A stretch of 64,000 nucleotides of DNA from Amphimallon solstitiale (lineage: Eukaryota > Arthropoda > Insecta > Coleoptera > Scarabaeidae), in the NCBI GenBank assembly GCA_963170755.1, contig OY720675.1:111442821-111506820 (forward strand). The letters run 5' to 3'. Below, piece after piece: positions 45,081 to 57,014 of the stretch. Within the stretch, counting starts at the first letter, position 1; the number at the start of each line of letters is the position of its first letter. A model generated the notes under the pieces. The model made no database searches. It was not told where the DNA came from and was given only the letters and a program-made list of their open reading frames with translations. Both the position numbers and the translations under genes were made by a program.

Positions 45081-45355
45081 CCAATAAATATTTCAAAAGG
45101 AATGTATTGTTTTATTGAGTATTTATTTTAAATTTCCCTTAATAAATAAACATTTCAATATCCTCAGATGCAAATTTTAATTTGAAAGTTCATGTTCTGT
45201 TACATACTTTTCAAAAATTTTAGGGATTTCAAATTAGCGCCTCTATTTTATGTTATTGCGCATGTGCGTCAGCCCCGTGCGCAGTTCGTATTTGATCACA
45301 ATTTCTAACATGCTATTGCTTATCCATTTATATTATACAGATCAGTGTCTATCCC

Positions 45356-46908
45356 ATGCAGAAGATGACCTTATAATATGCAGCGATGCCTGCTTGCCAA
45401 CAGTGGTGGGAGAACCGACGCAGTGTCGGGGAATCCTCACATTTGATAGTGAACGTTTTCCGAGTGTACTTGGCAGCCTTGCTTCATGTTTATCTTTAGT
45501 TTAGTTCGTCTTGCTCTTTTCCTCTTTCTACTTTTAGGCCACACACTGGTTACGTAATCACTTTTCTTTGTTTCTTTTGATGGTTTAGTTTATAGCTCTG
45601 CTGTTTGCTTTAATTTATTTTCTTTTTCCTCTTCTGCATTCTCATATTTCAACATTGATTATTTTTGTTTTATATTACTTTGTATACGAACTGGAATAGT
45701 TGTTTTTATTGAAGTGATCCTGACCCTTTCCTCTTCTCCTATTATTAGTTTATTCATTACGTCGAGAAATATTTTTGGCAATTATTATAAAACTATATTT
45801 TCACATATTTCTACTAAAACCCTTGTGGAACTTCCGATTTTTCCACGACAATGACTTTAGAAAATGAGTGCCTGGATTTAATTTCAAATAAATTTATTTT
45901 AAAATGTTAGAATAAAGTGATAACAATATTTAAAGTAAATATATTTTTATTGAACCTTGTTTCTGTTCAGTAAAATAAGGATATGATATATATTTATAAT
46001 AGGGTTGAATTCAAATAGTTAAGATATATGAATAGGCAACTTAAAAGTAAATGATTCTCATGTTAAATGATATATTTAATTTATTTCTTGTTTGTAGTAA
46101 TCGTGAAAAATACTAGGACACCTTGAATTTAAAGTAAAACATCATATGATAAAAATTTCTTACTCTCTAGCAATCTATGAAACTATTTCTTCAAAAATAT
46201 CTTTGTGCATGCATTATTATTTACACTCTAAAAACAATTAATTAGCAAGTTTTCATTAGAGAGAGCTACTTTGGAAATAGTTAGTATAGTAGGACTCAAG
46301 AATTTCTAGAGCAGCCCTGGAAAACAAACATCTGTAACTCGTAAACTAGACGAACAAACATGATAGGTGAAATATAGTACATGTTGAGGAGTACCACCTG
46401 AGGAATCTATTTGAATGTTAGTACAGCCAGCAGCACTTTTAAAAGGGATATGCTAAATTTTACACCAAAAACATGTAATATGTTTTGAGAACTATCTAAA
46501 TAGCAAATAATTACTGTTATGCGTCTTTGACCGATACAGAACAGGCCATTGTTAAACTACTAATATAGGTACTTCAAGTGTTCACATATACTTAAAAAAG
46601 TCTGTGTTTGATATGAAAAGGGTGAAATTTATAATTTTTGGGAGAATTGAAAATACAAATATTATAAATTATATTCAGTTTCCTCTTACCCTTTAAGAGA
46701 TTCACGTCTCTGCTGTATATTCTTAAAATTCGCTTAATCGGATACAGTGCACCGCATTTTACCTACAAATTAATTTTCCTCGACGTACCACACAATTATT
46801 ATAGTATTGGAAATACTGAGTATTGCTGTTTACGAGGTACCTAATCAAAATAAATGTGTTTGAAATATGTTAAAAAATTGAATGCCTATTTTAATTTTAC
46901 CAGGTAAC
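45356..46908. other. Gene-poor AT-rich stretch
   Basis: No supportable gene. The 5' terminus of the hAT element that begins coding at 46909 should lie here, but no GAGGTGGGCAG-type end is found, so it is lost or diverged. TTTTACCAG|GT just before 46909 looks like a splice acceptor. Confidence 0.4.
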
Positions 46909-48824
46909 ATGTCACCGTATTCACGCAAGAAAAGTGAAATTTGGCATCATTTTACTGAGTTGGCTAATAAAGACAAGGCAAAATGTTGTTACTGTTCACA
47001 GTTAATAACTGCTAAAGGCGGTTGAAGAGGAAATTTAACAAGGCATATTAAGAAAAAACATGTGGGAATTTCTATAAACAGGGAAAGTACTGTAGCATCA
47101 TTTCAAACTATAGATGAACCTGAGGAGTCTCTTCCTTCTACTTCATCAGTACCACCTATTCTTTATAATTCACTAAGTGCTCTCTTGGAGTGTGTCCTGG
47201 GTCCTGAGAGAGAGAGAGCTCATCTAGCAGGGTACCTGAAGTAAAAAGGAAAGAAGACATCACCGATTTCTTTTTAAATATGAAACCAGTGTCTTTAAAT
47301 ATATCAAAACAGTTTGATGAACAACTGGTAAAGATGATAGTTAAAGAATACCAGCTATTTACAATTGTTGAGGATGTAGAATTTAAAAAGTTTGTCAATT
47401 TATTGTGCCCTGGATATAAGCTTCCCAACAGGAAAGCTATTTCTTCTAGTTTAATACCGCAATATTACAATAGGACTAAAAAAACAGTAGAGGAAAAACT
47501 TAAAGAAGCGTTTGCCGTATGTATATCTACTGATGCGTGGACATCAATTATTAACAATGACAGCTTTGTAGCTTTGACAGCACATTGGCTGGGTAAGAAC
47601 ACGGAAATTAGTTCAAAATTGTTATGCTGTGTTCAGTTCACTGAACGACATACTGCTGAAAATATGGGTAAAATGTTTCAAAAAACATTCAAAGAATGGC
47701 ATATCGAGAATAAAATTAGAGTCATTGTGTCAGATAATGCAGCTAATATTGTGGCTGCAGTTCGGGCGGGTGGTTGACGGCATTTGGGGTGCTTTGCACA
47801 TACGATAAATTTAATTGTACAAAAGGGGGTAATGGGAATTGAAAACACCATTTCAAAAATCAGAAAAATTGTCGCATTTGTTAAGCAAAGTGCTCTGTCT
47901 GCGGCTAAATTGAAGCAACTCCAGGAACAAATGGATATACCCATCCTAAAGGTAAAGCAAGACGTTTGTACAAGATGGAATTCAACGTATATAATGTTGT
48001 TGCGAATTCTAAAAATTAAAGACGCCGTGGTATCTACATTGGCTATTATTTCGAATGAAGAAATAAATACACTGACTCCAAATGATTGAAATATTGCAAC
48101 TGTGGCATCCGAAATTTTAAGTCTTTTCAATGATCAAACAATGAAAATAAGCGCCGAAAAAAAAGTAACATTATCAAAAGAAATTTTGTTTGTGCAACCA
48201 ATGAAACGTCATGTTTTAACATTTTCGAATAATGAGACATTACCTGCAGAAATTCGGAATATGGCCCACACTCTTCATCGAGAAATTACAGAAAGATTTA
48301 GAAATATTGAACATAATAAATTAATCGCGGAGGCTGCAATTTTGGACCCCCGATTTAAAAAAATTGGTTTTTCAAATAATTCAAAATATGAAGCGGCATG
48401 CGCAATATTAAAAAATAAAGTTTGTTCTACAAATATTTCTAATATAAGAAGAGAAACTGATGAAAATTTCACAAATGTTCCTTCATCTTCATTATCATGT
48501 ACCACTTCTCTGTTGTGGAAGGAATTTGATAAGCAAGTTGAAAAACAACTGGTAAATTCAAATTCGACATCGATAGCGGCTAGAATAATTGAATTTGATA
48601 AATACCTAAATGAACCGATAATCAATAGACATCAAGATCCACTAACATGGTGGCATCAAAGAAAAGATGTCTATCCCAGAATTTACGAAATAGTAAAAAA
48701 ACGTTTATGTGTCTTAGCTACATCTGTTCCTTGCGAGCGCATTTTTAGTAAATCTGGGAACATTATTACTGACAGAACAACCGCGAATACTTCACAAATC
48801 ATTTTTTTAAATTATAATTCGTAA
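46909..48824 (+). pseudogene. hAT transposase pseudogene, copy 1
   Basis: The start MSPYSRKKSEIWHHF leads into a BED zinc finger (KCCYCSQ ... NLTRHIKKKH) interrupted by TGA at 47023. A frameshift occurs in the GAGAGAGAGAG run near 47203-47218. From 47223 one frame runs to 48824 with just two stops, TGA at 47775 and 48087. Conserved pieces are RVPEVKRKEDITDFF, the catalytic AVCISTDAWTSI and VIVSDNAANIVAA, RWNSTYIMLLR, AILDPRFKK and the dimerisation end LATSVPCERIFSKSGNIITD. Both late stops sit where hAT proteins usually have Trp or an adjacent residue, suggesting single-base decay. The stops are shared with copy 2. Confidence 0.85.
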
Positions 48825-49155
48825 ATTATCAATGTAGAATTTAGATTTATATGTAAGCTGTTTAGTTATTTTTCATTTTGATATTCAGTTCAGTATATAC
48901 ATTTTATATAATTATACAATATGCTGTTATGTTGTACAAAAATAAATATTTTAGTGCATACCCTACCTGTTATATAATATCAATTTTTATTTTTCAATCC
49001 AACCTGCGACCGTATTGCAAGTATAATTTCCAAATTATTCAGTCGACCCAAGTGAGCCGAGATCCGGTTCATTGAAATTTAGTGAACCGGCTCCCTCGGT
49101 TCCCTGTTGGGATTCGGTTCACTGAACCGGTTCGGACCCGAACTGCCCACCTCTA
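46909..49155 (+). mobile_element. hAT (BED-finger, Ac-like) element, left end lost
   Basis: It holds a decayed transposase and a clear right terminus. The last bases are GAACTGCCCACCTCTA, that is TAGAGGTGGGCAGTTC inwards, preceded by palindromic subterminal repeats (TCACTGAACCGGTTC, AGTGAACCGGCTC). The same terminus recurs at 51463 in the duplicated copy. The left terminus is not seen. Confidence 0.75.
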
Positions 49156-49631
49156 CTCTTAAGTAAATTGCATAACAAATTTGTAATAAATTTAGTGTCA
49201 AACGGGTTTACTGAAAGGCATCATTTAAATTTGGATTTTGTTAGTGCTACGCAAAATTAAGAAACAGTGTATAGCAGAGTATTCAATTAATACTAGCATT
49301 AATAATGTAGGCGAATTTTTCAAACTACTTAGTTGATTGTTTTCGGACCACGCAGAATTAGATTTACATATTCACATTACGAAGGGCAATCTCGTAAATG
49401 GTACATTGTAGTACTTTAAGAAAGATATCGATGTATACGAGTATCGTTCTTAAAGTACTGCATAGTATATTTTGATATACATTAATGTATCGATTCCTAT
49501 GTAATTTCCTTCTTATGCAACATTCTAGTATTGCCCCATTTTAATTATGTAGAACTGGCTTATTATTTCTCTATAGACCAGCAAACTGCTAGATACTACC
49601 ATACTAATGTACTGGATTAGTTCATATTAAT

Positions 49632-49872
49632 TGTAAGAAAGGCGATGTTACCGAATTATATATACATAGAATAGATATAATTCTGTATAGAGATTACAAG
49701 ATTGCTACATAGTATGATGCTGTGTTTATATTATTTGGGCTATAGGAGAGTGTGTAATGGTAATAGAGTGAGTGTTGTCTGTGTGAATTTCAACACAGGC
49801 AACTTTAATAAAGAGTTTGGACTAGATAGATACAATATGTTTGAGTAAGAGACTAGGATTTCCGCTGCTACA
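49632..49872 (+). repeat. Candidate solo LTR, copy 1
   Basis: A 241-bp segment starting TGTAAGAAAGGCGATGTTAC and ending CCGCTGCTACA, with AATAAA in its right half (TTTAATAAAGAG). TG...CA ends and a poly(A) signal fit a small gypsy-type LTR. The flanks (TTAAT / TTAGA) do not make an exact target duplication. An alternative is ordinary flanking DNA. Confidence 0.3.
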
Positions 49873-49917
49873 TTAGATTTCAATGGATATAGGGGACAAT
49901 AATAAATATTGTGGTCT

Positions 49918-51463
49918 GTTCAAAATTGTTATGCTGTGTTCAGTTCACTGAACGACATACTGCTGAAAATATGGGTAAAATGTTTCAAAAAACATTCAAA
50001 GAATGGCATATCGAGAATAAAATTAGAGTCATTGTGTCAGATAATGCAGCTAATATTGTGGCTGCAGTTCGGGCGGGTGGTTGACGGCATTTGGGGTGCT
50101 TTGCACATACGATAAATTTAATTGTACAAAAGGGGGTAATGGGAATTGAAAACACCATTTCAAAAATCAGAAAAATTGTCGTATTTGTTAAGCGAAGTGC
50201 TCTGTCTGCGGCTAAATTGAAGCAACTCCAGGAACAAATGGATATACCCATCCTAAAGGTAAAGCAAGACGTTTGTACAAGATGGAATTCAACGTATATA
50301 ATGTTGTTGCGAATTCTAAAAATTAAAGACGCCGTGGTATCTACATTGGCTATTATTTCGAATGAAGAAATAAATACACTGACTCTAAATGATTGAAATA
50401 TTGCAACTGTGGCATCCGAAATTTTAAGTCTTTTCAATGATCAAACAATGAAAATAAGCGCCGAAAAAAATGTAACATTATCAAAAGAAATTTTGTTTGT
50501 GCAACCAATGAAACGTCATGTTTTAACATTTTCGAATAATGAGACATTACCTGCAGAAATTCGGAATATGGCCCACACTCTTCATCGAGAAATTACAGAA
50601 AGATTTAGAAATATTGAACATAATAAATTAATCGCGGAGGCTGCAATTTTGGACCCCCGATTTAAAAAAATTGGTTTTTCAAATAATTCAAAATATGAAG
50701 CGGCATGCGCAATATTAAAAAATAAAGTTTGTTCTACAAATATTTCTAATATAAGAAGAGAAACTGATGAAAATTTCACAAATGTTCCTTCATCTTCATT
50801 ATCATGTACCACTTCTCTGTTGTGGAAGGAATTTGATAAGCAAGTTGAAAAACAACTGGTAAATTCAAATTCGACATCGATAGCGGCTAGAATAATTGAA
50901 TTTGATAAATACCTAAATGAACCGATAATCAATAGACATCAAGATCCACTAACATGGTGGCATCAAAGAAAAGATGTCTATCCCAGAATTTACGAAATAG
51001 TAAAAAAACGTTTATGTGTCTTAGCTACATCTGTTCCTTGCGAGCGCATTTTTAGTAAATCTGGGAACATTATTACTGACAGAACAACCGCGAATACTTC
51101 ACAAATCATTTTTTTAAATTATAATTCGTAAATTATCAATGTAGAATTTAGATTTATACGTAAGCTGTTTAGTTATTTTTACATTTTGATATTCAGTTCA
51201 GTATATACATTTTATATGTTTATACAATATGCTGTTATGTTGTACAAAAATAAATATTTTAGTGCATACCCTACCTGTTATATAATATCAATTTTTATTT
51301 TTCAATCCAACCTGCGACCGTATTGCAAGTATAATTTCCAAATTATTCAGTCGACCCAAGTGAGCCGAGATCCGGTTCATTGAAATTTAGTGAACCGGCT
51401 CCCTCGGTTCCCTGTTGGGATTCGGTTCACTGAACCGGTTCGGATCCGAACTGCCCACCTCTA
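49918..51463 (+). pseudogene. hAT transposase pseudogene, copy 2 (3' part)
   Basis: The duplicated 3' two thirds of copy 1. The frame starts mid-protein (LLCCVQFTERHTAENMG), keeps the SDNAANI motif and runs to 51131 with TGA stops at 50082 and 50394, exactly those of copy 1, then the hAT right terminus at 51463. Differences from copy 1 are few (for example IVAFVKQSAL versus IVVFVKRSAL). No BED finger, so it never worked as a separate gene. Confidence 0.88.
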
Positions 51464-51939
51464 CTCTTAAGTAAATTGCATAACAAATTTGTAATAAATT
51501 TAGTGTCAAACGGGTTTACTGAAAGGCATCGTTTAAATTTGGATTTTGTTAGTGCTACGCAAAATTAAGAAACAGTGTATAGCAGAGTATTCAATTAATA
51601 CTAGCATTAATAATGTAGGCGAATTTTCCAAACTACTTAGTTGATTGTTTTCGGACCACGCAGAATTAGATTTACATATTCACATTACGAAGGGCAATCT
51701 CGTAAATGGTACATTGTAGTACTTTAAGAAAGATATCGATGTATACGAGTATCGTTCTTAAAGTACTGCATAGTATATTTTGATATACATTAATGTATCG
51801 ATTCCTATGTAATTTCCTTCTTATGCAACATTCTAGTATTGCCCCATTTTAATTATGTAGAACTGGCTTATTATTTCTCTATAGACCAGCAAACTGCTAG
51901 ATACTACCATACTAATGTACTGGATTAGTTCATATTAAT

Positions 51940-52180
51940 TGTAAGAAAGGCGATGTTACCGAATTATATATACATAGAATAGATATAATTCTGTATAGAG
52001 ATTACAAGATTGCTACATAGTATGATGCTGTGTTTATATTATTTGGGCTATAGGAGAGTGTGTAATGGTAATAGAGTGAGTGTTGTCTGTGTGAATTTCA
52101 ACACAGGCAACTTTAATAAAGAGTTTGGACTAGATAGATACAATATGTTTGAGTAAGAGACTAGGGTTTCCGCTGCTACA
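51940..52180 (+). repeat. Candidate solo LTR, copy 2
   Basis: The duplicate of the 49632-49872 segment with one visible change (AGGGTTTC versus AGGATTTC). It carries no independent evidence for the LTR interpretation because it arose by the tandem duplication. Confidence 0.3.
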
Positions 52181-52226
52181 TTAGATTTCAATGGATATAG
52201 GGGACAATAATAAATATTGTGGTCTG

Positions 52227-53029
52227 CATTATCTCGACCCTGATATATGTCAACTTTCATATTTGTTCTTACCATTGAGGAAAAATACTATGGAGACGCT
52301 GTAAAGCATCTTTGCTGTACTCTCAAAACGGGAGCATTGGGCGGGGGCTAAGTGTGGGACCAATATGGCTGCCTCATCTAGTCCGGCTACTCAAAATTAT
52401 AATCTCTCATCCCACACCTGTCAGGCCTACACTAACCTATGAAATGTTATTCCAGACGAATTTTTCTTATTAACGAGGTGTCTGCTGTTGCAGCTACTAC
52501 GCAGAGCAAAAGAAACCATAATGTCTTTTAATATTTACTTATTATATAACTCTAATACACGATGCACTTAACAATCCTCCACTTTTTACCAACACTACCT
52601 GTTTGACGTAAGTGTAGTATCAATATGACGGACATGTACCCGGTTTGATCACGTGACGTCGTCTACCTACCTATTCTTTCTCAATGGTTCTTACCTATGA
52701 TGTGTAAAAGTTTGAATGTGACGGGTTCGACCGGTGAAATATTTTTATATTTTCGATTAACTTTAAATCAATGTTATAGCACGATTAAAGATACAATAAA
52801 ATTACAACAGAGCTGTAAGGCTTTCTTATCTTGATGCAGATGTTGATATCCTCTGAGAAGGTTAAATATCTGCCACTCAAAAGTATACTTACACGAAAAA
52901 TTTCGTATATGAATAAATGTATGAATGCACATCTAACCAAGCTGGCATTGCGAACAACAACATACAGACAGCTGTTTCGACCTTACATACAAACTTAGAT
53001 TACTTGCATATAGTCGACTTACGTACCAC
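52227..53029. other. Anonymous flank
   Basis: No supportable feature. The 52300-52430 part is GC-richer (GGGCGGGGGCTAAGTGTGGG) without a recognisable family. Confidence 0.4.
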
Positions 53030-53345
53030 ATGGCATGAGAGATAATAATGGGCCCAATACAGACCCTTCAACATCCTTGTCTCCATATCACTCTCATTAG
53101 ATCTACAACCGTATAGGATAACGACAACTTCTTATTTTTTAAAAGAGATTTATGCAACGATAATAATGGGTTCCGTATACCAACTGCCCACAATTTGTTG
53201 ACGAAAAAATCACTATGAAGGCAGTCAAATACGCGTGACAAATTAAAAAGTAACCCGGCCGTACACTTTCGCATTAAGGTTATCTCACATACATTGCAAG
53301 AAGTGAACGGATGCGGATCCAGTGGAGCTGTCCTTCAGATAATCA
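53030..53345 (-). pseudogene. LINE reverse transcriptase fragment
   Basis: Minus strand. LLFNLSRVFDCLHSDFFVNK (motif A with catalytic D of FDC) is followed by LWAVGIRNPLL and, in a second frame nearer 53060, EGSVLGPLL, the remnant of QGSVLGPLL. The order and spacing fit a CR1/jockey-type polymerase. No YADD block remains and no element ends are seen. Confidence 0.6.
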
Positions 53346-53484
53346 TGTTGTGAAATGGAAAAAAAAATGTTTAAATAACTGAGGATTCTGCTATATATAG
53401 AAGAATTCGAACAAAAAGTAATGAACGTGCCATCTTAAACCAAAAATATGGTTAAGATGCCTTTGTCATACGGCTACACGGAGA

Positions 53485-53840
53485 AGGAATACTACTATCT
53501 TCAACACATCAACGCTATAGAAATATCCATAAAATTCACTATTAAACTGCAAGATAACAAGAAAGCCTCTGTCAATGTTCGGGTATATAAGTTGGAAAGT
53601 GGTAACAACCGAAGTATATAGGAAATACACAGGCCAATATCTACACCTTGAGTCCAACTATCCACATAACGTCAATGTTAGAGTAGGCAGATGCCTATAT
53701 GACAGGCCGAAGGAAATATGCTCGTATGACTGGGATAGAATAGAAGAAGGAAACAACACAACCAACATCTTGAGATAAAACGAATATCCCAAACGGGCAT
53801 TGACTAAAGCAGGAGAAAGTAGTGTAGTACAGATCAATCT
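53485..53840 (+). pseudogene. Penelope-like element, reverse transcriptase end
   Basis: A frame-broken block. YLQHINAIEISIKFTIKLQD in one frame is followed by TTEVYRKYTGQYLHLESNYP and VRVGRCLYDRPKEICS in the next (53575-53778). The VYRKPT.TG.YLHF.SNHP signature and the RSL.DRA..IC motif are characteristic of the C-terminal end of Penelope-type reverse transcriptases, which use telomerase-like enzymes. The main catalytic block is missing. Confidence 0.68.
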
Positions 53841-54989
53841 AGGAAACTAGGAAGCTAGGAAACAACCGAGTACCACAGGGCTTGTAGTAGAACAACGTGA
53901 CATCATATAAACGACGGTAAATCCGTATCTGAGGCATCTATTACAGAAGGATAATAAAGAAATAAGCAATATATGTTGTAACAGTTCGAAAACCCTTAAT
54001 GATTCATCCGTAGCTATCACCTTTGATGTCACTGTATAAGCACTGCAATTATTGAAGTTTGCCTATTACATGTTCGCACTACTGCATACATGTATAGCTG
54101 AATTCACTCTGCTGTTTTTTCGAATGTCGGATGAATAAATAAGTTGAACTCTTGTGTTAAAGGCCTTTTTAAAATTGTATGCCCAAGAAGACACTAGGCG
54201 AGTTTAAATACCAATTATTTCTAGAATGTTAATCAGAGAACATCCTACCTATTAATAATGTTAATATAGGCACATCAGTACATTTTTATTTCTGTTTGTT
54301 TGGCGTGCAAATTGCCGACGAATAAAATCGAGAATTATAACCTATAGAAAGGGTTAATCAATGCATTCCGATTTCTAGGGATTTGAGACGAATTTATGAA
54401 TTTAAGTTGCGGTTGTGAGATATAAGCGACAGTTAAAACTTTCGTAGTGAAGTTATGATAATTCATGATCGAAATTCGGAAAATGTAGCGTTAATTTTAT
54501 GGAAATTAGATGGAATTCGATGGTATAGTCGCAGTTTTGTGATTATGGTTGAGCAAAGTAGAACTATGTAAATCATTGGACTACGTAAGCAGAGAGATGG
54601 TGAACGCATTGCATACTGTTGGTGCTGGAAGAATCGAAGTCATGTATGCCAATTATACGAGTTATCAGGCAAGTAGCATGCTGATCGTTTTATGCCGACT
54701 GGACATGCTGACATTAGAACAGTGGAAGTTTTGTGTATAACACGATAAGAGTGCGAAACCACCCGCCATCTTTGTGCTGTATAAGAATTGTCCTACTTCA
54801 GCGCCATTGTATCCAGCCAGCTGTACTACCTGTTTCCATGTTTTGATGCACAAGTGTGTGGCACATTTAGGGGCACACACTTTTTTGCAGCGACTATCAA
54901 CTACAAAAGCATTTCTTTTTGATTTTCTCTTTAAAATTAAGCGAATTAACTTATATTTTAAAGTGTGGTCACCTGATTGGAGCAATTAA
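53841..54989. other. Insert or linker between Penelope-like blocks
   Basis: No gene supported. The small frames at 54549-54989 on both strands overlap each other and show no domain. Because Penelope blocks lie on both sides, some of this is probably later insertion DNA. Confidence 0.35.
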
Positions 54990-55385
54990 TCATGGTAGTA
55001 TTACAATATAACGTCAGAAGTGCTATTAAAACATACAAACAAAATCTTGTGGTCGATCCTAACAAAAACCAACCCGGACAATGTGAACGAAACAACAACG
55101 AACTGTATTTACAAAATACCTTGCGAGTATAAACGTTTGTGCACAAGAGAAAGCCCAATAAAAGGAAACTGTCAAATCACATCTGACAAAAGGAGAAAGC
55201 TGAAAGAAGCAGCATATAGAGAAACAATGGTGAGCATTAGAAGTACACCAACCTGGAGATTAAAGCTGTTTGGCTATCAATGTCACCATAAGGCAGGACA
55301 GACCAGGAAAACACTTGCACACAAAACAATAGGCTACTGCACATCACGTATATGCTACTACGTATTCAGTTTTTTGCGTATTTAA
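54990..55385 (+). pseudogene. Possible GIY-YIG endonuclease end of the Penelope-like element
   Basis: The open frame 55020-55385 starts LLKHTNKILWSILTKTNP and contains TTNCIYKIPCEYKRLCTRES, which resembles the beginning of a Penelope GIY-YIG endonuclease (IYKIPC.CG..YIG.T). In this reading the second Tyr-Ile-Gly has decayed to Leu-Cys-Thr. The rest (KRRKLKEAAYRETMV) is basic. Domain order after the 53485 block supports the assignment, but the distance (1.2 kb) and the lost catalytic motif keep it tentative. Confidence 0.42.
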
Positions 55386-56280
55386 AAAGGTTATTAAACT
55401 TTCGCATATGTCCAGGTGACAGCGATATTTGTTATCAAATAAGTATTACAATATTTATTTTAAAACCTGGCGAAAAATAGTTAGTAAATTTGGGACAGGG
55501 TACCAACAGATAGTTTTTAAATTACTCAATCAAGTGAAATTATTTATCAAATAATTCAGGTTCGACCAACGTATCTGTTAATAAAAAGAAGGAATTGAAG
55601 ACGTACATACTTGTAAGAAAATGGTATATAGATTAATGTATATTAGTCTGGCAAAAAACATCGTTTCTCAGGCCACCTTTGAAGACTACAGTAGATTGCT
55701 TACAAAACGTCGGATAAATCAAATCCAATAAACGATGGAAGTAGTCCAAATAACTCAAGTAATAATCCATCATCTATAATTGCACATCAAGTGGTCATGT
55801 AATACAGAATTTTAATTACTACTGATGCAAATTTTAACTCATATTTTTACACTAAATTTCAACATGATAAGTATGTTTTATACAGAGATTTGTTAGATAT
55901 GATTTCCTGTACATTGAAGAATGTTTTATTCTGGTTTTCTTTTGTACTAATTCCATTATAGTTTTAAAATCAACGTTAATAAATATTTATAAACATTAGC
56001 TTCTCATGTAAAAAAATACGACGCCATTCAATGTAAAAAAGGACATGACTTAAGTTGAAAGCTTTGATAAAAACTACAGTGATACCACATCACATTTTAT
56101 ATTTAATGTTGGTATAGAACTCTACGAAATGTTCTAAAATGTTCAATTTTTTATCAATTTCCGTTTTGAACAAGATATGAATATCACACCATGGATTAAG
56201 GAAGAATATATCTTGAAAAATCAGACAACACAAGTTAGGTGGTAGTGGTCTTATATGATCTAAGGCCTACGCAACATTCG
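55386..56280. other. Gene-poor AT-rich stretch
   Basis: Nothing recognisable on either strand. Confidence 0.5.
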
Positions 56281-56890
56281 TATAATAATAATAATAATAG
56301 TATATTTTTTGTAATAAAATTTACAATAATCGTCATTTATATATATCACACTGAAATAATAGGTCAAATAATACATGAATTATCAATGATCTGTTCAACA
56401 TAATGAAATTCAAAAGAAAACAAATCATAAAATAATTACATCAAATATGCTAAATTATATCCCAATTTACATTAGAATTTCTCTTGATATTTATCAACGA
56501 TAATTAAAGCTGAAACTTAAAAATTCTTCTGAGGTGTAAAAGACCTCTCTCATAAGAATTTTCTTAACAGACTGGTGAAACTTCCTTTCGTTGAGGCTTC
56601 TTATGAATTCCGGCAGATTGTTGTAGAATCTAATGCCGTAGCAATTTGTTCCTGTTTTGGCCCTCTCCAGGTTCTGCGTTGGTAGCACCATGTTGTTCTG
56701 GTTTCTTGTTGGGTAGGTATGGATATCAGAGTGCCTCTGGAAGTTGTTTTGGGATCCATGGACGTAAAGAAGACAGGAGAGTATGTATAATGAGAGTAAG
56801 GTTAATATTTGGTGTTGTTTAAAAATATCTCTACAGCTGTCTCTGTATCCAGCCCCGGTCAGCGCTCTTACTGCCTCTTTCTGCAGTAGG
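56281..56890 (-). pseudogene. 5'-truncated CR1/jockey-like LINE end
   Basis: Minus strand. It begins at the junction with a C-rich array (about 56890) as LLQKEAVRALTGAGYRDSCR, the typical QKRA.R...GA.Y.DS C-terminal motif. It continues ILTLLSLYILSCLLYVHGSQ, HTYPTRNQNN, YGIRFYNNLPEFIRSLNER and FYTSEEF, and stops at 56494. A 3' leader ends in (ATT)n at 56281-56300. The frame is undamaged, so the insertion is fairly young. No reverse transcriptase core remains. Confidence 0.78.
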
Positions 56891-56904
56891 GTATTTTGGC
56901 CGGT

Positions 56905-57012
56905 TCTGGACCCTCCTCCCCCTCTCACCCAGCTCCCCCTCACCCCCTCTCACCCAGCTCCCCCTCACCCCCTCTCACCCAGCTCTCCCTCACCCCCCCT
57001 CGCCCTAGTGGC
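56905..57012. repeat. C-rich CCCTCTCACCCAGCT tandem repeat
   Basis: Repeats of CCCCCTCTCACCCAGCTCCC with a period near 25 bp, abutting the truncated LINE. The frames open across it are repeat artefacts. Confidence 0.85.
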
Positions 57013-57014
57013 GC

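Larger units (their letters stand above)
43323..45347 (+). mobile_element. P-superfamily transposon with 33-bp inverted repeats
   Basis: The termini CACTGATCTGTATAATATAA (left, 43323) and its inverse (right, ending 45347) match over about 33 bp, close to the 31 bp of the Drosophila P element. An exact 8-bp duplication, TCTATCCC, lies at 43315-43322 and 45348-45355, the P-type size. The interior has two blocks of P/THAP9-like transposase C-terminus, separated by a nested repeat element. Most of the transposase, including the THAP finger, is missing. Confidence 0.75.
47611..52226. repeat. Tandem duplication of about 2307 bp
   Basis: 47611-49917 is repeated head-to-tail as 49918-52226. The unit starts in the middle of the hAT transposase (GTTCAAAATTGTTATGCTGT) and ends at AAATATTGTGGTCTG, in flanking DNA about 760 bp beyond the hAT terminus. 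Offsets are 2307 bp, then 2308 after a one-base indel near 51181. Identity is very high by eye, with only scattered substitutions. The junction has at most a 1-bp overlap (G). Confidence 0.95.

Noticed and set aside
47678..48130. 150-codon minus frames in both hAT copies (also 49985-50437)
   Set aside because: Their apparent conservation comes from the tandem duplication, and they are antisense to the transposase.
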